Below, in pieces: positions 47,107 through 56,053 of a DNA stretch of 64,000 nucleotides. The stretch lies in contig NZ_JANIAA010000001.1 in assembly GCF_024505145.1 (NCBI RefSeq), forward strand, positions 310,001 through 374,000. Reading direction: 5' to 3'. The notes under the pieces were generated by a model. It ran no database searches. It worked only from the letters and a program-made list of their open reading frames with translations, and was not told the DNA's origin. Both the position numbers and the translations under genes were made by a program. The stretch's first letter is position 1. The number at the start of each line of letters is the position of its first letter. Origin of the DNA: Streptomyces rugosispiralis (GTDB lineage Bacteria > Actinomycetota > Actinomycetes > Streptomycetales > Streptomycetaceae).

Positions 47107-47895
47107 ATGGACATCGGCGGTATCCTCCGCACCTCTGCCACTCCGGTGAGCGGACCGGCCTACCCCCACGGCCCGTACCGCTTCCTCAGCCGGGAGTACC
47201 TGAACATCACCTATCGCACCGACCCCGACGCCATGCGGGCGGTGGTTCCCGAACCGCTGGAGGTCGGCGAGCCGCTGGTGCGGTTCGAGGTGATCCGCAT
47301 GCCCGACAGCAGCGGTCTGGGGAACTACACCGAGTCCGGTCAGGTCCTGCGGGTCCGGCACCAGGGTGAGCCGGCCGACTACATCCACTGCATGTACCTG
47401 GACAACGGGCCCGCGATATCCCTGGGCCGCGAGGCAAGCGCGTATCCCAAGAAGCTGGGCAAGCCGCGCCTGTACACCGACTCCGACACACTGGTCGGCA
47501 CCCTGGACTACGGATCGCTCCGGGTGGCGACCGCCACCATGGGCTTCAAACACACGGAGCTCAGCGAGCGCGAGGCGCGAGCGGAAATCGCCGCGCCCAC
47601 CTACATGCTGAAGGTGCTTCCGGGGTACGACGGCGCTCCGCGGATCTGCGAACTGGTGTGCTCCCGCATCACCGACCTCACTGTCCGCGGCGCCTGGACG
47701 GGGCCCGCACGCCTCCAACTGTTCGAGCATGCGCTGGCCCCGCTGGCCGATCTGCCGGTGCTCGACATCGTCAAGGCCACACACGTACTCACCGACCTCA
47801 CCCTCCCGCGCGCCGAGATCGCACACGACTACCTGGCCCAGCCGCATGATTCCCGCACGAATACCCCCCTTTCCAGCCGGAAGGAACTCAAGTGA
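47107..47895 (+). CDS. adc: Acetoacetate decarboxylase
   Basis: A 262-residue acetoacetate decarboxylase family protein, converting acetoacetate to acetone and carbon dioxide through a Schiff base. The catalytic lysine lies in EASAYPKKLGKP (about residues 110-121), and YIHCMYLDNGPAISLGRE matches the family core. The gene overlaps the following 3-hydroxybutyrate dehydrogenase by GTGA, so the pair would turn 3-hydroxybutyrate into acetone. Some relatives act on other beta-keto acids. The nearby acetone-type monooxygenase gives the product a possible use. Confidence 0.88.
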   Translation: MDIGGILRTSATPVSGPAYPHGPYRFLSREYLNITYRTDPDAMRAVVPEPLEVGEPLVRFEVIRMPDSSGLGNYTESGQVLRVRHQGEPADYIHCMYLDNGPAISLGREASAYPKKLGKPRLYTDSDTLVGTLDYGSLRVATATMGFKHTELSEREARAEIAAPTYMLKVLPGYDGAPRICELVCSRITDLTVRGAWTGPARLQLFEHALAPLADLPVLDIVKATHVLTDLTLPRAEIAHDYLAQPHDSRTNTPLSSRKELK

Positions 47896-48677
47896 GCGCT
47901 CAATCTGACCGAACCGATATGCCGGTTGCCCTTCCCGCCCTCACCGGCCGCCGGGCCCTCGTCACGGGCGCGGGCAGCGGCATCGGCCGGGCCACCGCTG
48001 TACGGCTCGCACGCTCGGGCGCCCACGTCATCGGGCTCGACCTGAACGAGCAAGCCGTACGAGACCTCGCACACGAGACCGGCGGCGAAGCGATCACCGC
48101 GGACCTGTCCGACCTCGACGCTCTCGACGGGCTGATTCCACAGGCCGACATCATCGTCAACTGCGCGGGGATTCAGCAGGTGGCGCCCGTTCACGAATTC
48201 GATCCGGCGCGTTTCTCGCTCATGCTGCGCATCATGCTTGAGGCTCCGTTCAGGATCATCCGCAAGGCTCTGCCGTCCATGTACGCGCAGCGGTGGGGAC
48301 GCATCGTCAACATCTCATCGGTGCACGGCCTGCGTGCCTCCGAGTTCAAGAGCGCCTATGTGACGGCCAAGCACGGGCTGGAGGGCCTGTCCAAGGTCGT
48401 CGCACTGGAGGGCGGCCCCCACGGCGTCACCTCCAACTGCGTCAACCCCGGCTACGTGCGCACCCCGCTGGTGGACCAGCAGATCGCCGACCAGGCCCGC
48501 GCCCACCACATCACCGAGGCGGAGGTCCTGGACTCGGTCCTTCTGGAGTCAGCCGCTCTCAAGCGTCTCGTCGAGCCGGAGGAGGTGGCCGAGGCGGTGG
48601 CGTTCCTGTGCGGTCCCCAGGCGGCCGCGATGACCGGCACCGACATCGTCATCGACGGGGGCTGGACGGCCCGCTGA
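47892..48677 (+). CDS. hbdH: 3-hydroxybutyrate dehydrogenase, second copy
   Basis: A 261-residue short-chain dehydrogenase closely similar to the one at 9754. TGAGSGIG binds NAD, NISSVHGLRAS and AYVTAKHGLEG hold the Ser-Tyr-Lys, and NCVNPGYVRTPLV and DGGWTAR are shared. The GTG at 47892 overlaps the decarboxylase stop, so it is co-translated with that enzyme. Two paralogues in different contexts (CoA-transferase versus decarboxylase) suggest two fates for acetoacetate. Confidence 0.86.
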   Translation: MSAQSDRTDMPVALPALTGRRALVTGAGSGIGRATAVRLARSGAHVIGLDLNEQAVRDLAHETGGEAITADLSDLDALDGLIPQADIIVNCAGIQQVAPVHEFDPARFSLMLRIMLEAPFRIIRKALPSMYAQRWGRIVNISSVHGLRASEFKSAYVTAKHGLEGLSKVVALEGGPHGVTSNCVNPGYVRTPLVDQQIADQARAHHITEAEVLDSVLLESAALKRLVEPEEVAEAVAFLCGPQAAAMTGTDIVIDGGWTAR

Positions 48678-49038
48678 ACACGGGCGACATTGACCAGCGT
48701 CCTTCCGGACGCCAATGGTAGACGCACTCGCATCTTCCCCCTATGGCCCCGGGCAACACTGTCGAGATTCCCGGTATGCCGCTGGGCTCCATATGCATTT
48801 CCCGGGTCGACTGCCAAGCTCGCGCTCGAAGGACGGACAGAGCCACCGATAAATGGTCGGCGGGTCCGTGTCCTTCGCCTCTCGACCACGGTCCGCCGAG
48901 TGCATGGACCCGGTGCAGGCCACCATGCATTCCGGGCCAGGCGATTCCAGCAAGGGCAAGGCACTCGCTCTGATCACGGAACCTCTCAGGGCTGACAGTT
49001 CCTCCGCTGAGACGGCACCCACACTCCAGGAGTGAAGC
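48678..49038. other. Gap before the SGNH hydrolase
   Basis: 361 bases with only short frames lacking ribosome sites and homology. It should hold the hydrolase promoter and the end of the decarboxylase operon. No strong hairpin was noted. Confidence 0.45.
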
Positions 49039-49875
49039 ATGCGCTCTTCAAAACGTCACAGACGCCTCGCCTCCCTCTTCCTCACCCTGGCCACCGCCTG
49101 CCTGGCGGTCACGGCGGCACCCGGTGCGTACGCCGCCGAGGTTGAGCCAGCGGCCGCCGGTACATACGTGGCCCTCGGCGACTCATACGCCGTCGCGCCC
49201 GGCACACGGGTATACGACAACCCCGACGACGCGTGCCGCCGCGGCCCGTTGGCCTACCCCCGGCTGTGGGCACAACAGCACCCCTCGTACGCCTTCGTGG
49301 AGGCGTCGTGCTCCGGGGCCACCACGGCGGAGCTGCAGAGCCGGCAGGTGCCGCAACTCACCGCGGACACCACACTGGTGACGGTGCAGGTGGGCGGCAA
49401 TGACGTCGGCGTCGTCGACACCATGACGCACTGCATCCTCACCATCGACGACAAGGACTGCGTCGCCGGGGTGGAGGCCGCGAAGGCCATCGCGACCAGC
49501 AACCTGCCGAGCGCCCTGGCAAGCGCCTACGCGTCGGTGCGGGCGAAGGCGCCGAACGCCAAGGTCGTGGTGGTGGGCTATCCGCGGCTATACACGATCG
49601 GCGGCACCTGCGGCATCTTCGGGCTGAGCGACACCGAACGCACGGCGCTCAACTCGCTTGCCGACACCCTCGACTCGGTACTGGCGGAGCAGGCCACGAG
49701 GGCCGGGTTCACCTTCCTCGACCCACGTGGCGCCTTCGACCCGCACACCATCTGCTCGCACGGCGAGACCTGGGTGACAAGTCTGGAGTGGGACAAGATC
49801 AACGAGTCCTACCACCCCAACAAGGCCGGGCACCAATACGGATACCTGCCCTTGCTGACCGCGCTCGCGGGCTGA
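49039..49875 (+). CDS. Secreted SGNH/GDSL hydrolase
   Basis: A 278-residue secreted lipase/esterase of the SGNH fold. A Sec signal ends near AYA-AE (32). Block I is ALGDSYAVAP with S49, block II SGATTAE, block III QVGGNDVG and block V HPNKAGH with the catalytic His. Six cysteines in the mature part suggest three disulfides, as in the Streptomyces extracellular lipases of this type. It probably acts on acyl esters or phospholipids. ATG 49039 follows AGGAG. Confidence 0.88.
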   Translation: MRSSKRHRRLASLFLTLATACLAVTAAPGAYAAEVEPAAAGTYVALGDSYAVAPGTRVYDNPDDACRRGPLAYPRLWAQQHPSYAFVEASCSGATTAELQSRQVPQLTADTTLVTVQVGGNDVGVVDTMTHCILTIDDKDCVAGVEAAKAIATSNLPSALASAYASVRAKAPNAKVVVVGYPRLYTIGGTCGIFGLSDTERTALNSLADTLDSVLAEQATRAGFTFLDPRGAFDPHTICSHGETWVTSLEWDKINESYHPNKAGHQYGYLPLLTALAG

Positions 49876-49972
49876 CCGACGGCGGGCTGTGCGGCGCCGC
49901 CGGACAGCCCGCCGCTCCCCCGCCGGACCCACCACCGCCCCGCAGGGCTTCGGCCGGCCGGAGCCCGCGCCT

Positions 49973-51232
49973 TCAGACCCGCTCCAGTCCGATGTGCACG
50001 GGTCCCCCGCTGGGAGAGACTCCCTCGAGCACGCTCGAGGGGACGCGGAAGACACGCCCGGGCGCGGCCGGCCAGGACAGGGAGCGGCGGGTGATGACGC
50101 GCCCGTCTTGCCGGACCGCGACCTTCGGGAAGCGGACGAACTGATCGCTCCACAGCAGGAGTCGGCCGCGTGGAGGCGCGGGGTCCTGGGGGCGCAGGAT
50201 CTGCGGGGCCACCCAGCGGAAGGGGGCGTCGGCGAGCAGACGTACCCCCTCGGCGTGTTCGCGCATGCCCTGGAGGTAGCTGATGACCTGGTGGGCGACG
50301 TGCCGGCCGTCGAGGGCGGCGATGTCGGCGGTGTCGACGGGGTGCAGCATGTTCCCCGCCGCGTAGACACCGGGCCGACTGGTGCGCAGGGCCGTGTCGG
50401 TGAGGGGACCGAGGGTGCCGGGGTCGAGGGTGATCCCGGCGGTGCGGGCCAGTTCGTGGTCGGGGATCCAGTCACCGGTGAAGACGACGGTGTCGCAGGC
50501 GACGGTCCGGCGTCGGCCGGTGTCCAGGTGCTCGATCTCGACGGCCTCACAGCGGCCCTTGCCGATGATCCGCGTGACGCGGCTGCGGGTGGCGACGGGG
50601 ACCCGCAGCACGGCGCGTCCCGCGACGTTGAAGACACCGTAGGATTCGGCCTTCGGATACCGGCTGATCATGAGGGCGGGTGTGCAGCCCGCTTCGCGCA
50701 GGGTGACGGCCGCCGACCAGCTCACCAGTTCTCCGCCGACGATGACGGCCCGCTTGCCGACGGGGCGGTGGTGGAGGTGGACGAGGTTCTGGAGCTGCCC
50801 CGTGGTGTAGACACCGTGCGGGCGGTCGCCGGGGACACGGCGCGCGGTCCTGGGTCGTTCACGGGCACCGGTGGCCAGCACGATGGCCCGGGGGCGGATC
50901 CGGTAGCGGCCCTCGGGGCCGGTGACATCGACCGTGTGGTCGTCGGACCATCCGGTGACCATGGTGTGGGTACGGATCTCGGCCCCGGCGGCGGTGGCCC
51001 GCCGCACGAGGTGGCGTGCGTACGCGGGTCCGGACATGACACGGTGCAGGTCTCGCAGGCCGTAGCCGGTGTGGTCGCTGTGGCGGGGAATGCCGCCGGC
51101 GGCGGGTTCGCGGTCGACGGCGAGGATTCGGCCGCCGTGCCGGGAGGCCAGTTCCGCGGCCGCGGTCAGGCCCGCCGGTCCGGCGCCGATGATCAGGACG
51201 TCGGGGGTGATCAGGGACGGCTGCTGGGTCAT
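49973..51232 (-). CDS. FAD/NAD(P)-dependent oxidoreductase
   Basis: A 419-residue pyridine-nucleotide oxidoreductase. The FAD motif is VLIIGAGPAGLTAAAELA (12-29), the NAD motif AVIVGGELVSWSAA, and the ATG motif region reads VLATGARERPR; a second FAD contact is GVYAAGNML. It is the last gene of the polyol-kinase operon. Paired with the GlpA-like BFD enzyme upstream, it resembles two-flavoprotein dehydrogenases in which one subunit passes electrons to the other. Confidence 0.8.
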   Translation of the reverse strand: MTQQPSLITPDVLIIGAGPAGLTAAAELASRHGGRILAVDREPAAGGIPRHSDHTGYGLRDLHRVMSGPAYARHLVRRATAAGAEIRTHTMVTGWSDDHTVDVTGPEGRYRIRPRAIVLATGARERPRTARRVPGDRPHGVYTTGQLQNLVHLHHRPVGKRAVIVGGELVSWSAAVTLREAGCTPALMISRYPKAESYGVFNVAGRAVLRVPVATRSRVTRIIGKGRCEAVEIEHLDTGRRRTVACDTVVFTGDWIPDHELARTAGITLDPGTLGPLTDTALRTSRPGVYAAGNMLHPVDTADIAALDGRHVAHQVISYLQGMREHAEGVRLLADAPFRWVAPQILRPQDPAPPRGRLLLWSDQFVRFPKVAVRQDGRVITRRSLSWPAAPGRVFRVPSSVLEGVSPSGGPVHIGLERV

Positions 51233-52668
51233 CGGTTGTCCTTGTGCTGTCGGCTGTCGCGGCCGTCGTGGCCGTGGTGCTCTTCCTTCAGGGCCGTTAC
51301 GGCCGCTCCGCAGAAGAAGCCCTGGCAGCGGCCGTTCATGGCGCGGGTGCGGCGACGCAGCCCCTCGAGGTCGCGGGCGGGCAGGGGGGCGTGGCAGGCG
51401 TCGCGGATCTCACCTTCGGTGACGCGTTCGCAAAAGCAGACGATGGTGCCGTAGGCGGGGTCGCGGGCGATGAGGTCGGCGTCCTGGTAGGGGCGCTGGG
51501 CGGCTTCGCCGATGTTGGGCATCCGGGGCGGCTCGGGCAGGTCACCGCGGGAACGCAGGTTCAGGCCCGCCTCCTCCAGGAGGGTGCGGGCGTGTTCGGC
51601 GATGGCGATGCCTGCGGTCAGTCCGGTGGAACGGATTCCGCCGACGAGGAGGTAGCGCTGCTGGGGGGTGGCCTCGATGAGGTAGTCGGGGTGGTCGATG
51701 GCCGCGCGCAGACCGGCGTAGCTCGCGGTGATCTCCTCCGCCAGCAGCCGGGGCATGAGCCCTTCGCCCTTGCGGAGGAGGAAGTCGAAGCCGTCCTCGG
51801 ATGTCGATGTGTCCGTGCGGTCGGTGAGGTCCTCGGCGGTGGGGCCGAGCATGACGTTGCCGTAGATGGTCGGGGAGATCAGCACGCCCTTGCCGCGCGA
51901 GGTGGGGACCGGCAGCACGATCTTGTCGACCATGGGGCGGGCGAGTTTGTCGAAGACGAACAGCTCGCCGCGGCGCGGGGTGACGGTGAATCGGTCGTGG
52001 CCGAAGAGCCGGTCGATGTGGTCGGCGCCCAGGCCGGCGGCATTGACGACCCAGCGGGCCCGCACGTCCCCCGAGGACGTGTGCAGCGTGGTGCTCTCGG
52101 GGCCCTCGTCGATGCCGGTGACGGCGTGCTGGAGCAGGATCGTGGTGCCCCGCCGCTGTGCGTCGGTGGCCAGGGCGAGATTGGTGGTCCAGGTGCAGAT
52201 GATGGACTCGTCCGGCACGGTCAGTCCGCCGAGCGCGCCGTCCGCGAGGTCGGGAAGGATGCGGTAGACCTCGTCGGCGTCGACGATCCGGCAGTGTTCG
52301 TAGCCGTTGGCCTCGGCCTTCTCCTTCAGGCCGGGCAGCGCCCGGAGCTCTTCCCCGGTCCAGGCCACCAGTACGGCGCCGGTGTGCTCGACGGGGATGC
52401 CCGTGGCCTTGGCGTAGGCGCTGAGCAGGTGGTAGCCGCGGGCGACCAGCCGGGATTCGAGCGTGCCGGGCTTGGCGTCGAAGCCCGTGTGGAGGATGGC
52501 GGTGTTGGCTTTGCTCGTCCCGTCGCCCACGTCGTCGCGGGCTTCGAGCAAGGCGACGGAGACGTCGCATCCGGACAGCTCGCGTGCGATGGCCGCGCCG
52601 ACGATGCCTCCGCCGATGACGGCGACGTCGAAGACGCCCCCCGCGGGGCGGTGGGGTGTGGCGGTCAT
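51229..52668 (-). CDS. GlpA/GlpD-like FAD dehydrogenase with BFD [2Fe-2S] domain
   Basis: A 479-residue flavoprotein. An N-terminal DAO domain (VAVIGGGIVGAAIARELS, 15-32) is followed by a C-terminal BFD-like [2Fe-2S] domain with CFCER and CQGFFC cysteines (about 407-455). This is the domain order of anaerobic-type glycerol-3-phosphate dehydrogenase GlpA. It should oxidise the phosphorylated polyol from the adjacent kinase. ATG 52668 overlaps the kinase stop; its end overlaps the next oxidoreductase. A much longer in-frame extension is the shadow of the kinase. Confidence 0.83.
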   Translation of the reverse strand: MTATPHRPAGGVFDVAVIGGGIVGAAIARELSGCDVSVALLEARDDVGDGTSKANTAILHTGFDAKPGTLESRLVARGYHLLSAYAKATGIPVEHTGAVLVAWTGEELRALPGLKEKAEANGYEHCRIVDADEVYRILPDLADGALGGLTVPDESIICTWTTNLALATDAQRRGTTILLQHAVTGIDEGPESTTLHTSSGDVRARWVVNAAGLGADHIDRLFGHDRFTVTPRRGELFVFDKLARPMVDKIVLPVPTSRGKGVLISPTIYGNVMLGPTAEDLTDRTDTSTSEDGFDFLLRKGEGLMPRLLAEEITASYAGLRAAIDHPDYLIEATPQQRYLLVGGIRSTGLTAGIAIAEHARTLLEEAGLNLRSRGDLPEPPRMPNIGEAAQRPYQDADLIARDPAYGTIVCFCERVTEGEIRDACHAPLPARDLEGLRRRTRAMNGRCQGFFCGAAVTALKEEHHGHDGRDSRQHKDNR

Positions 52669-54098
52669 GTGTGTTCTCCCTTGTCGGCACAGGCCGCGGC
52701 GGCCTGTGCCCATGTGGTGCGGAACTCCTCGGCCCGGTCCGGGGACCAGCGGGGTTCGTAGACGGTGGCCGGTTGCCAGTCGCCGACCGCCTCCTCGAGG
52801 CTGAGCGTGGGGTCGAGGGCGCGGCGGGCGAGGGCGGCCGCGCCGAGGGGGGTGGCATGAGCGTGGGGGTAGATGTCGACCGGGATCTGGCCGATATCGG
52901 CCTGGGCCTGCATCAGGGTGGCGGACTGGGTCAGTCCGCCGTCGGCGCGCAGCCGGGTCGGCGGCCGGCCCAGATCGGCCGCGACCAGGGAGCACAACTC
53001 GGCGACCTGGGCGGCGACGCCTTGCAGGACGGCCAGGACGAGGTGTTCGCGACGGGTGGCGAGCGTCAGTCCGGTGAACGACGCGGCCGCCCGCGGCGCC
53101 CACCAGGGGGCGGCGAGACCGGCGAAGGCCGGCACGCACAGCGCTCCCCCGGCATCCGCCGCGGCCACCGCGTCGAGATCGGTGGCTGACCGGATCAGGC
53201 CGAGGTCCCGCAGCCAGCGCACCGCGGACGCGACGGTGTAGACCTGACCGTCCACGCAGTACGGCGTCTGCCCGGCGATCCGCCAGGCCACCGACGTGGT
53301 CAGACCGGCAGCGGATCGCACCGCGTTCCGGCCGGTGTTGGCCAGCAGGAAGGCTCCGGTGCCGTAGGTGCACTTGGCCGTGCCCGGCTCCAGGCAGTTC
53401 TCGGCCAGCAGCGCCGCCTGCTGGTCGACGATCAGGCCGGCCACCGGGATGTCCCCGCCGAAGGCCCGGGTGGTGCCGACGATCTCGTCGCCGGCGACCA
53501 CGCGCGGCAGCCGTTCCTCCCCGAGACCGAAGAGATCGGCGAGTTCGCCGTCCCAGGTCACGCTGTCCAGGTCGAGGATCAGCGACCGGCTCGCGGTGGC
53601 GGCGTCGGTGACGAATTCGCCGGTGAGCTGGTGCACCAGCCAGGTGTCCGTGGTCGTCACCACGCCCTCGCGGGTGACGTTGCGGCGCAGCCAGGCCATC
53701 TTCGGCGCGGAGAAGTAAGGGTCCAGGACCAGCCCGGTGCGCCGGGCGATCCGTTCGGCATGAGCGGCCAGTTCCCGGCACACGCTCTCCGCGCGGCGGT
53801 CCTGCCACACGATGGCCGGTGAGAGGGGCGCCCCGGTTCGGGGATCCCACGCCAGAACGGTCTCGCCCTGATTGGCCAGGGCCACGCAGTCGATCGGCCG
53901 GCCTGCCGCGCCGATGGCTCTGCGGCCGGCCTCGATGACGGATTCGAGCAGCTCGTGCGGATCCTGTTCGACGCCTCCCCCGGCCAGATAGGCGGGACAG
54001 ATGGTCTCCTCGGCGATCGCGACGGTGCCGTCCGCGTCGTCGACGACGATGGCCTTCGTGCCGGAGGTCCCCTGATCGATGGCGAGGATCGCGGTCAT
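52665..54098 (-). CDS. FGGY-family polyol kinase, glycerol-kinase-like
   Basis: A 477-residue sugar/polyol kinase close to glycerol kinase. DQGTSGTKAI starts the phosphate loop; glycerol-contact residues E79, W98 (AIVWQDRR), Y128 (DPYFSAPK) and the base Asp in VDQQAAL are kept. The arginine of the NQRET motif, which binds a glycerol hydroxyl, is Gly78 here (NQGET). This suggests a related but different substrate. It is coupled by ATGA to an APC permease upstream and a GlpA-like dehydrogenase downstream. True glycerol kinase activity is not excluded. Confidence 0.8.
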   Translation of the reverse strand: MTAILAIDQGTSGTKAIVVDDADGTVAIAEETICPAYLAGGGVEQDPHELLESVIEAGRRAIGAAGRPIDCVALANQGETVLAWDPRTGAPLSPAIVWQDRRAESVCRELAAHAERIARRTGLVLDPYFSAPKMAWLRRNVTREGVVTTTDTWLVHQLTGEFVTDAATASRSLILDLDSVTWDGELADLFGLGEERLPRVVAGDEIVGTTRAFGGDIPVAGLIVDQQAALLAENCLEPGTAKCTYGTGAFLLANTGRNAVRSAAGLTTSVAWRIAGQTPYCVDGQVYTVASAVRWLRDLGLIRSATDLDAVAAADAGGALCVPAFAGLAAPWWAPRAAASFTGLTLATRREHLVLAVLQGVAAQVAELCSLVAADLGRPPTRLRADGGLTQSATLMQAQADIGQIPVDIYPHAHATPLGAAALARRALDPTLSLEEAVGDWQPATVYEPRWSPDRAEEFRTTWAQAAAACADKGEHT

Positions 54099-55639
54099 CG
54101 CGCACCACCTCCGGGGGCGACGTCACTCGGCTTCCGGGTGGCGGTGCCGGTGGTGTCCAGCACGCGATCGACGTCCGCCAGGTCCGGCATGGTCAGCCCG
54201 CTCCGGCGCCTGAGCGCGAGCAACCCGGCGAGATAGACGGCGCCGAGCGCGAACAGCACCAGGATGTAAGTCCACGGGCCGCGGAACGAGGCGTCGCGGA
54301 AGATCAGCAGCTCGTACAGCAGCCAGACAGCGGCGACGATGAGGACCGGAATCTCCCAGCGGCCCAGTGCGAAGCCCTTGGTCGGAGGCAGGGACCGGCG
54401 CTTGACCGCGTACATCGCGACGGTTCCCGCGTAGATGATGGCCGGCAGCAACGTACCGGCGGAGAACAGCTGGAAGAGCGCGTCCGTGGAGCGGGAGAAA
54501 ACCGCGAGGATGATCTGGGCGATCAGCATCATGAACACCGAGGCGTTCAGCGGAGTCGCCGTACGCCGGTCGATGCGCTTCAGCAACTGCCAGCCGGGAA
54601 AACGTTCGTCCCGGGCCATCGCGTACACCAGCCGGGTGCCGCTCAGGGTGATCACCAGTCCGCAGGAGAAGATCGAGACCACGACGAGGACCAGCAGGAT
54701 CTTTCCGACGACCGACCCCAGCACGGCGGTGATCACCGTGGCGACCGGAGTCGCCGACGCGCCCACGCCGCTGACCCGGCCGGCCGCGGCGGTGATCGCG
54801 ACCAGGAAGAGGAAGCCGAGCACGCCCAGCGACAGCACCGCCTGCGCCATCGCCTTGGGGATGACCCGGGCCGGGTTCCGCGTCTCCTCGGCCAGGTTGG
54901 CCGCCGACTCGAAACCGACGATGGTGAACGCGCCGAGCAGGAATGCCAGGGCGAACGGGCCGGCGTGGGTGGCGCCGCCCAGCGCGTAGTAGCCGCTTTC
55001 GGGGACCGGTCCGCTGTCGAAGAGGTGCCCGAAATCGAGCTTTCCGGTGAAGGCGCCCACGACGAACAGCAGCGTGGTCAGGGCGACCATGCCGATCAGC
55101 TGGATCGTCACCGCCACGTTGTTGACCCGGTGCGTGGTCCGGGTGGAGGCGGCGACGAGAACGGCCTGGAGCAGCACCACACACGCCGTGATCGCCCAGG
55201 CGTTCTGTGTCGTTCCGACGTAGCGGAAGAGCTCGGGAAGGATGGTGGAAGCGATCGTGTAGTCCACGGCCACGAGGACCACGCCCAGGAAGGCGAACGA
55301 GATCCAGCCCATGATCCAGCCCCACACCGGGCCCACGATCCTGGACACCCACTGGTAGGAGTAGCCGCTGATCGGAATCCGGGCCGCGAGGGCGCCGAAG
55401 ACCAGGGCGACGGACAGCTGGCCGATCACCGTGATGGGCCAGGCCCAGATGCCACGGGGACCGGAGCTCGCGAGCACCGACCCATAGGTGGTGAAGATGC
55501 CCGTCGCGATCGACACGAACCCGAAGGCCACGGAGAACGAGGCGTACCAGCCCAGCTCCCGGGACATGCGCTGGGGACCCTCGCCACTCGTCGGGGCGTC
55601 TGGTCCCACTGCGTGAAGACCTTCATCTGCATGTGCCAT
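54095..55639 (-). CDS. APC-family amino acid/amine permease
   Basis: A 514-residue membrane permease with about 12 hydrophobic segments. FGFVSIATGIFTTYGS and FTIVGFESAANLAEETRNPARVIPKA are APC hallmarks (helix 1 break and helix 6 region with the E-T-x-N-P loop). It resembles the amine/GABA-choline permease group. ATG 55639 is the start; upstream in-frame sequence lacks homology. As the first gene of the kinase/dehydrogenase operon it implies that the substrate carries an amino group, which is unusual for a GlpK/GlpA pair. Confidence 0.83.
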   Translation of the reverse strand: MAHADEGLHAVGPDAPTSGEGPQRMSRELGWYASFSVAFGFVSIATGIFTTYGSVLASSGPRGIWAWPITVIGQLSVALVFGALAARIPISGYSYQWVSRIVGPVWGWIMGWISFAFLGVVLVAVDYTIASTILPELFRYVGTTQNAWAITACVVLLQAVLVAASTRTTHRVNNVAVTIQLIGMVALTTLLFVVGAFTGKLDFGHLFDSGPVPESGYYALGGATHAGPFALAFLLGAFTIVGFESAANLAEETRNPARVIPKAMAQAVLSLGVLGFLFLVAITAAAGRVSGVGASATPVATVITAVLGSVVGKILLVLVVVSIFSCGLVITLSGTRLVYAMARDERFPGWQLLKRIDRRTATPLNASVFMMLIAQIILAVFSRSTDALFQLFSAGTLLPAIIYAGTVAMYAVKRRSLPPTKGFALGRWEIPVLIVAAVWLLYELLIFRDASFRGPWTYILVLFALGAVYLAGLLALRRRSGLTMPDLADVDRVLDTTGTATRKPSDVAPGGGAR

Positions 55640-56053
55640 GACTCGAATCCCTGCTCGGGGGGTGCCCCCGGTGTTGCGGGTGGGGGCCGTCGGACGTGAA
55701 GGAAACCGAAGGTGATCGACGCCACCGGCCCACCCGTCCGGGGCGGACGAGCGCGACCGCCGCACCTGGGCCGGACCGAGGCCATGCCACGAGCATGCGC
55801 GGCACGGCCTGGCCACGCCCGAGGGTGACCGATTCCGTGGGAATCTGACCGTCGATTTCTGGAAGTGTGGCTTAGGGCACGCATCGCGTCAAGGGTTCGT
55901 CTGCCCGCAAACCCCGGGACAGCCGGGCGATCGCGGCCCATCACCCGCACGGCGAAGCCCGCACGAGGGCCGTGATCCAACTCGGGAGGGGTCCGGGCAC
56001 CGGTAGGATTCAGTCACAGGTCCACAGAAGCAGTCACCATCGAGGGGTGAGCC
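55640..56053. other. Divergent regulatory region, permease operon and DeoR gene
   Basis: 414 bases without a gene. A perfect dyad GATTCC-GTG-GGAATC lies at 55831-55845, roughly central, and could be the DeoR operator or part of one. The DeoR gene has a GAGGGGTGA ribosome site at the end of the region. Confidence 0.5.

Noticed and set aside
52669..54126. 965-residue fusion with the GlpA-like dehydrogenase
   Set aside because: The first half is a shadow of the FGGY kinase; the true start at 52668 overlaps the kinase stop.
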